From assembly GCA_036873135.1 (NCBI GenBank), contig JAPTYO010000012.1, positions 11,168,090 through 11,232,089 on the forward strand: 64,000 nucleotides of DNA. Reading direction: 5' to 3'. The notes beneath the pieces are model-generated. The model had not been told where the DNA came from and made no database searches. It saw only the letters and a list, made by a program, of their open reading frames with translations. A program made the position numbers and the translations under genes. The DNA comes from Clarkia xantiana subsp. parviflora. Taxonomy: Eukaryota; Streptophyta; Magnoliopsida; Myrtales; Onagraceae. Below are positions 57,766 through 64,000 of this stretch, piece after piece; position 1 is the first letter of the stretch, and the number at the start of each line of letters is the position of its first letter.

Positions 57766-58580
57766 TGTAAACACCTAATTTTGGTCCGCGCATGACACGT
57801 TCAAAATGTCATATGTGACGCGTTAAAAAAGGGGAAGTATTTAAATATGGAAGGTTGCGAAGTTTCTAAAGATAGGACTGGCTTAAATTATGATAGTTAT
57901 TTGTATTTATTGCAGATAATATTTGTTGAATATTTAGAGTATATTTTTTGAATATTTAGCATTTATGGTTAGAATAAATCTGTAATATTTATTTCCTAAT
58001 TAGCTTAAGCCTAGATTAGTATAAATAGAGGTGATTTACAATGTAATGGACACAAAAAAAAAACACACACACACAACATCAATAATATTACATCAGATTT
58101 CGGAACCCGTGCAGATTTATCTTCTAGTGAAAAAGGTTTTATTTTATTTTTTTTCTCTTCTCTAAAGTCAGCCCCTCCCGCCGGCCAAGGATTTCGCCGG
58201 AGCACTGTCAATTCCGCCATCGCCGTCCAGCTGCCACCTACGCTCCGTCCCGTTTCTGGCCTGCTGCCACGGCACATTGGCCATCTTCGCCAGACCCGAC
58301 GTCCAGAGCTCGGTCCGCTGGTTGCCTCATCCACCAACGACGCTGCAAATTCCTCCAGCCAGCGCCGATGACGAACTGCTGCCTTTCCGCGCTGCTTTGC
58401 TCTCGTCTGCCCAGCTGCGCTTGAGTCTTCATCGGGATCGACCACCGCTGCTGGCTGCGACCGTCCTACTCAGCTCGTCGTCCAGATCTCTGACCGCCCA
58501 GTCGACCGTCCTGCTCAGCTCGCCGGAATCACGTCGTTTGGCCTGAAACCTGCCCACCCGTTGCCGGAGCTCCGTTGTCG
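57766..58580 (+). repeat. LTR of the third Tat-like element (end approximate)
   Basis: Begins TGTAAACACCTAATTTTGG directly after a purine tract, a start typical of Tat/Ogre-group LTRs. A TATA box TATAAATAG lies at 58020-58028. A CT-rich and GC-rich leader follows. No partner LTR or target duplication could be identified, so the right end (about 58580) is uncertain. Confidence 0.6.
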
Positions 58581-58940
58581 TTGCTGAAGTTTGATTATGT
58601 ACTATGAGAAGCCTATAATGGTTTAAGGTTGAGAATAGCAAGGGATGACTTTACCACCAATAATGAGGAGCCACTCAAAATGTTGCCTCTATAACCATAA
58701 TAAGGCAGCCACAGTAAATATACAACAATAAGGCAAACACACTAAAATACACTACAAAAAGGAAAAACAAAAACACTCAAAGCTAACTTAGACGATACAA
58801 AATACAATGTCATGAGTGAATGTTCTTTAGCACACTCACAGCAACAACCAAGATATTAAATAAGATTCAATGTAAAAACACTACGCAACACGTATTGTAG
58901 TTGTAACAGACGGAGAGTAATATCTGGGGTTTGTTGTTAG

Positions 58941-61900
58941 TTAAGAGAGCAAGTGGCTAGGGGAGTTGTTGAACATAGAGTGCCACATGTAAGCCCGGGA
59001 AAGGACCATCTCCAGCTCCATGTCTGTCCAATTCTGGGTAGGGACGTGTTGTATGAACATTACCATCTCCTGGAACTCCAACTTTTGAAGATTCTCAGAC
59101 CACTGATTCATCATCAACAAACATTTATTCATCATTACTATGCTATGCATCATGGTCTATGATAAACACGACTTCCAAATACATATATGTAAGTTAAAAA
59201 TTGGCAGTCTCTATTCTTCTCACTCACCGTGAGTAGAAAACTAGCGGAAATGTATACTAGGAAATCAGGCAAGGCGTCTCCTTCTGCAAGATATGTGTCC
59301 CACAAACGATTTACCATATGGAAAGGGATCTGTCATAACAAGTGAATGCCATCGATCAAGATTACTTTGTCTTTTTGTTTGTTTAAAAATTTAAATCGAG
59401 TGATAAAGAAAAGATTATACTGCAGAAAACAAGGCGACAAACCTCGCGTATTAAGAGACAATTGAACCAGCGGAAAGCAAATTGCAGAAACTCCAGGCCT
59501 TGCTCCTCCATGTGTGTTGACAGCGGTTCTGTTCATGGCAATCCACATTTTTCAGCATCATTCTTTGTCTATATTTAATATGGCAATCGATATTGGTATT
59601 TGGTGGGCATCATTACTGTGTGATTATACGAATTGTTCATGGATTTTTAAATTCAACTTTTGGTAGAACATAAATGATAGATAAATGGCAGGTCGTGATA
59701 AGCAAAGAGTGGTTACCATCAATACGCCTAACCAATTCCTTCAGCTTAAAAACAAGCCTTTGTATCCCAGGCTGAGCAAATGTGTAATGGTCTTGCATAC
59801 CATCTAGCAACTTCGTTAGACACCAATAACAATCTGCCTCTATCTCCGACACTCTCTCTTGAGATAGATCTGAGATTGACCAATTCTCTATGCCTCCTTC
59901 CAAGTACTCCGATAAAAAAACAACTATAAATGGTGTGACGAGATCATTGATTCCTTGAACATATCCGCTAGCTGGATGCCGGATGGCCCTGCAAGAATAA
60001 TGGTAACAATAACCACGAATATAAAACACAACCGAATATTCCATGGGAAACGAGGGGCTGCTTTGCTTGTAGATTTTCTGAACAATCACTAGAATATAAA
60101 CAGGCCCTATGACTACTGAGTCAGACTGACATCAGACAGACAGAAAGCAGAACCGAATCGCAGAACTATCAATGCAGGTTGAATGAAGTAAAAGTTCTAT
60201 GAAGTAGTGAAACACGACTAATATCATGTGTCTTAAAATTTGGTTTGCCTATGAATGGCTTAAGTAGCTTGTTAAAATATCAACTTTTACTTGTTTCCAT
60301 CATAACCATGGTTGCAGTATCTTGTTAATAATTTTCAAAGGGTGCAAAATTGAGTCTAACCAAGTATAGAGAATGCGCTCCAAAGACTTCTGCACTTGAG
60401 CTTGCTGAAAGAACACAACATCAGGTACAGTTCTTGGACAATCAACCGCAATCTACAAAAATCATTAAACGAGACTGACTGTAAAGTAGTTTGTTGGTAA
60501 CAAAAGTCAAAACTGATATGGGACTTCACCAGTTAAACTACCTGGCGGAGCATGCTGATCTCTTCATCTGATCGTTCGGTATCTGGAATATCATAGAACT
60601 GAGCAACACAGTCGAGATATTCAAGGCGCTTCCTTCTCAAAACTGCCTCCCTTCGGTCTGAATTAGATGGTGCATATCCCTGTTGTCAGTTCCTCTTAAA
60701 TTTTTTAAATAGATAGGAGAAAATGGACCAGACAAAACGTCCCACCGTTGAAGGCTAATTCAGTAAAATCTATATAGACATTAAACTATTGATGCAGTTC
60801 TCTAAGATGAAACATAATAATTGGTAGGATTTCAGCTCCTTCCCTGTATTCCCCTTTCTTTTTGGCGTGTTTACTCATGAATGCTCTCGATGCAAGTGTT
60901 CTGATCAAATTTTATGAATTGTTTATCTCATCGATTAGACAGAGTACTATCTTTATTTATTTGATTGGAGTGCTGAGATGCCAGGAAAAAAATCACATAG
61001 GTTTAAATACATAATCAAGTGAAACCAGTAAATGGGGAACCCCTAACGAACACTGTCCATTTATCAAATGAGAAGAAGGGTTACGAGCAAGGCAGCAACA
61101 GTATATTTTTAAAAAGGTTAGGACATTTAAAAATTAATGGATTAAGATCATGAAAATTTTACTCTTAAGACCTTTTCAATAATTTTAACTACCAACAACC
61201 GTGGTGAGGTATCCTAGAAGATAATTATGCGAAATAAGCTATTCTGTCAAAAGGCTTGCTGCATTAATAGCTAAATCAAAAAAAAATGTTGACTAGAAAA
61301 GTCTCCTACCAACTAGGTCCATTATATAAACATGTCTACTTCAGTAGATATTTCTAAGACGAACTTCAGCAATGGAGCTAATTTCAGAACATGAAGCTTA
61401 CCAACAGAAGCCGCCAAACATCAGGTCTCATGAATGGGGGTACACCACTCCATGCCAACTCCTGTAGCTTCTCTACATGAAGAAAAAGATGCATGTGACA
61501 CAGGTAATAAAATCACAATGAACTGATGCAAATGATTTTTTTTTCCTTTTTTGAAATTTAGAAGTTAGGATATATCATATCATTTGTAATGCACCAAGAG
61601 GAGTGGAAGCAAAAAATCTAAATGAAATATTTATGGACATGCTAGCATCTCTATCATCTCATACAAATCTCAATAGTATAATCACTGCTATACGAAAAAT
61701 GTACAAGTCTAACTCTAACCCAGTTTTCTAAACACCTATATCACTCTCAATTCTAGACCTTTGGAGGCTCTTCCGTGCTTTCCTTCCAAGTAACCGAAAA
61801 CTTGCAAGAGGTATCATTTCAGTAATTTTTTTTTTTTTCCATTTGTCCACCCTTATCCAATACCACACTCTTAACTGATTTAGGCCTAACATGTGGAAAG

Positions 61901-63298
61901 CTGAAGTTTTAAGTCTACAAGTCCAGTTGTACTGAAGGATGAGATAGTTAATGGATTCTTTGCTTTCTTTATATAGATATCATCAATTAACCAAAACATT
62001 CCCCAACATTACAAGCAACAATAGCACATATATAAGATTATGCTAATGAAAATCACATAACTATAACCGTTGGTTAACCAAAACCTTTTTCTCAAAACTT
62101 ATTCTAATGAAATTTACATAAGATCTATACCAGAATTTGACTAAAGAAACCTAAATTCGGGTTTGATATGGCAAAAATCGATGAATGGCAGTTGTCTACA
62201 GACAGAACATGCACTGTCCAAGTCTAATAGAGATGCTAATTTTTTTGTTAACCACATAGCAAGCTTTCAAAAATAAATTCATCTCATGAATCTTTATTCG
62301 AAGGATGTGAACTGAAGGAAGACCATGGCTGTTAGTTGTCTAAATATAGTTGGACCAATGCATCACCCAGAATATGTGATCCACCAAACCAATTATTATA
62401 AATAAATCTTCATAAGATGAAAATTACAGCAAAAGAGAATTAGGCAACATTTATACCCAAGATAACTGTTGATCCTGAAAGCTCCTTTCTGAATTTCATT
62501 ATCCTTGCAGAATCGGTAGCTCTGGCACCAATAGTAGGTTTCTGAACTTCACTAGAAGTATCCTCGGCATTTGAGGCTGAAGGTTTCAACTTATTAGAAT
62601 TGGTATAAGTCATTTGTCTGGCTGTAACTTCTTCCTAAACCAGAAGAAAATTTCATTCGATTCCCCAACAGACAATGAAATAAACACCATCAAGTATCAT
62701 AAGATGCTAGAGTACCTCCAATGACCTGACAATGCATTCCCTTGGGTCAGAATCATTTTCCGAAGGGCTTCTCTCATATTTAGGAGACCTTGAATCATCT
62801 AATGGATCTCCCCTTGTCAGCAAAACTTTTCCAGGTCTACGCCCTTTAAACAACCTACACAAAAAAAGTTGAAAATAATGAAGGAAAGATAAATTATGCA
62901 GATATAAACACTAGACTGGAGTGTTGCGATCATGCAGAAACCCCAGTCAATCAGCTAGATAAACTTATAAGATAATATCATCAAACTGCTCCGAGTGATG
63001 AGAAGTTTGAGAGAAATGAAATCTGACTAGAGCTCAATCAACAGAAAGAATATATATATCAATGTCGCAGATCTACCAAATCGTCCAATATAAAGCAAAT
63101 GCATCGATAGCTGGGAAACTAGTGCTATAGATCTGAACCAAAATGATGATGAGTTTAACAGCAAATGGAAATGCAATTGCAGGAAGTCGGGTGATCTGCA
63201 GAAAGAGAGAAAAGGAAGTACCCTTGGACGTTCCGGAGAGTCTGGTTCAATCTAGAATCGGGACTATCTTGACCGACGTTGCTGTTGATGTTCCTCAT
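58941..63298 (-). CDS. TBC-domain Rab GTPase-activating protein (TBC1D22/Gyp1-like)
   Basis: Stimulates GTP hydrolysis on Rab GTPases in vesicle traffic. Ten exons join in frame to 438 aa: 63222-63298, 62716-62854, 62457-62634, 61402-61472, 60542-60679, 60361-60452, 59717-59988, 59443-59528, 59228-59329, 58941-59102. Residues 1-130 are a polar N-terminal region (KGRRPGKVLLTRGDP). The TBC domain runs from about 135 to 425. It opens with LAWSGVPPFMRPDVWRLLL and holds the arginine-finger motif IAVDCPR (R208) and the glutamine-finger motif YVQGIND (Q243), so catalysis should be intact. It then has DGMQDHYTFAQPGIQRLV, FRWFNCLLIRE and RLWDTYLAEGDALPDF. The C-terminus LSRAYMWHSMFNNSP is typical of plant members. 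No transposon was recognised in its introns. The start is the only in-frame ATG before exon 1's donor. Confidence 0.96.
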
Positions 63299-63806
63299 GG
63301 ATGACGAAGATTTCTTTGCTCAGCGAAGACGACCTTCACTGATAAATTCACGCTTGCCCGGTCACCTCTATTTCATTTACTTCTCAACGAGGAAAATATT
63401 ATTACTTTTATTATTAATACGATTATTATTATTATTTTAAATTCATATAATATAGGTAAATGCATTCTATTCTTAAGGAAATAAAAGGAAGAAAAATGGA
63501 ACTGTGTTTGTATTAATTGGTGTATATAGGATGGTTTTATAGAAGGGAACGGCTAAAATGAGGTCGACTTGAAAATCAGTCGAATTCTCAGCCACTCATT
63601 TTCCCCTCCTCTAACCTCTTCTCTCTCCTATCCTCTCACATAGTTACACCGTTAAACTTAGACACGTTACTAACTTTCCATTTCCATTTTTTTCTTTTCT
63701 TTCCCTCCTTCTATTCTCTCTCATCTCCACTTTCATTCTCATCTCCTCACCTTTTTTTTAATCTATTTTATACTACACTTTTTTACTTTTATTATTATAA
63801 TATTAT

Positions 63807-63850
<44 letters not shown>

Positions 63851-64000
63851 CGAACTCTTCTAGTATAATTAGATATTATTCAACAAAAATAATTGTTATA
63901 TAATATAATTTTTAAAACTTAAGTAATAGAATCTCATTTAGTTAGATATAGATATATAATCATGTTAATATTCTCAAAACAAATTCATATTAATATAATA
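63299..64000. other. 5' flank of the TBC gene
   Basis: Should contain the promoter of the minus-strand TBC gene near 63299-63450. Further out it is CT-rich (63600-63780) and then AT-rich, with an (AT)n run at 63811-63849. No gene seen. Confidence 0.4.

Noticed and set aside
58011..58546. Frames of 64-144 codons on both strands
   Set aside because: GC-rich leader of an LTR, with no domain and no consistent coding strand.

Overview
The window is nuclear DNA from a flowering plant, probably a eudicot. This rests on plant-specific and plastid-targeted gene families, GT-AG introns splitting short exons, AT-rich non-coding DNA, and dense copia, gypsy, LINE, foldback (Mutator-like), hAT-like, CACTA-like and TRIM elements. 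I cannot name the species. Five intact protein-coding genes are present, all on the minus strand: a plastid O-acetylserine (thiol) lyase (1393-6618), a small trigger-factor-like chaperone (11553-15105), a pollen Ole e 1-family secreted protein (27495-28092), the thylakoid membrane protein VIPP1/IM30 (43370-50520) and a TBC1D22-type Rab GTPase-activating protein (58941-63298). For each I traced every exon-intron boundary by hand, and the coding lengths close in frame (396, 210, 167, 341 and 438 aa). They look like independent housekeeping or secreted-protein genes. I see no shared pathway or operon-like logic.

The rest is mostly transposable elements, often nested. Region by region: 1-1392 holds foldback repeats; 7089-10482 a LINE tail, a large foldback element containing an hAT-like MITE, a pseudogene scrap and another foldback; 15551-16957 a foldback element between two direct repeats, a SINE-like remnant and an AT microsatellite. 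At 16959-27059 lies a possible Helitron split by an 8.5-kb non-autonomous gypsy element (18434-26926, TSD CTACA). At 28296-29030 there are CACTA- and hAT-like remnants. At 29040-42380 lies a second, 5'-truncated relative of that gypsy element. It carries gag-protease fragments on the plus strand and a long antisense gene, and the antisense gene is cut in two by a complete but decayed copia element (32394-38316, TSD AGCCA). The copia is itself cut by a Mutator-like foldback element (33990-34846), and that element contains a short piece of the chloroplast gene rpoC2. The VIPP1 intron carries a short gypsy-like element (44925-47164, TSD GTCAG) whose right LTR is interrupted by another foldback. 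The trigger-factor gene has a complete TRIM in an intron. At 53254-58580 there are more foldbacks and the tandem-repeat 3' end plus LTR of a third Tat-like element.

My best candidates for a second look are: the four-layer nest with the plastid rpoC2 filler; the family of foldback elements that share GGGTTA-type ends and 9-bp target duplications; the antisense ORF of the gypsy elements; and the 66-bp minisatellite that stays open on both strands. I found no evidence for a new enzymatic or defence system.
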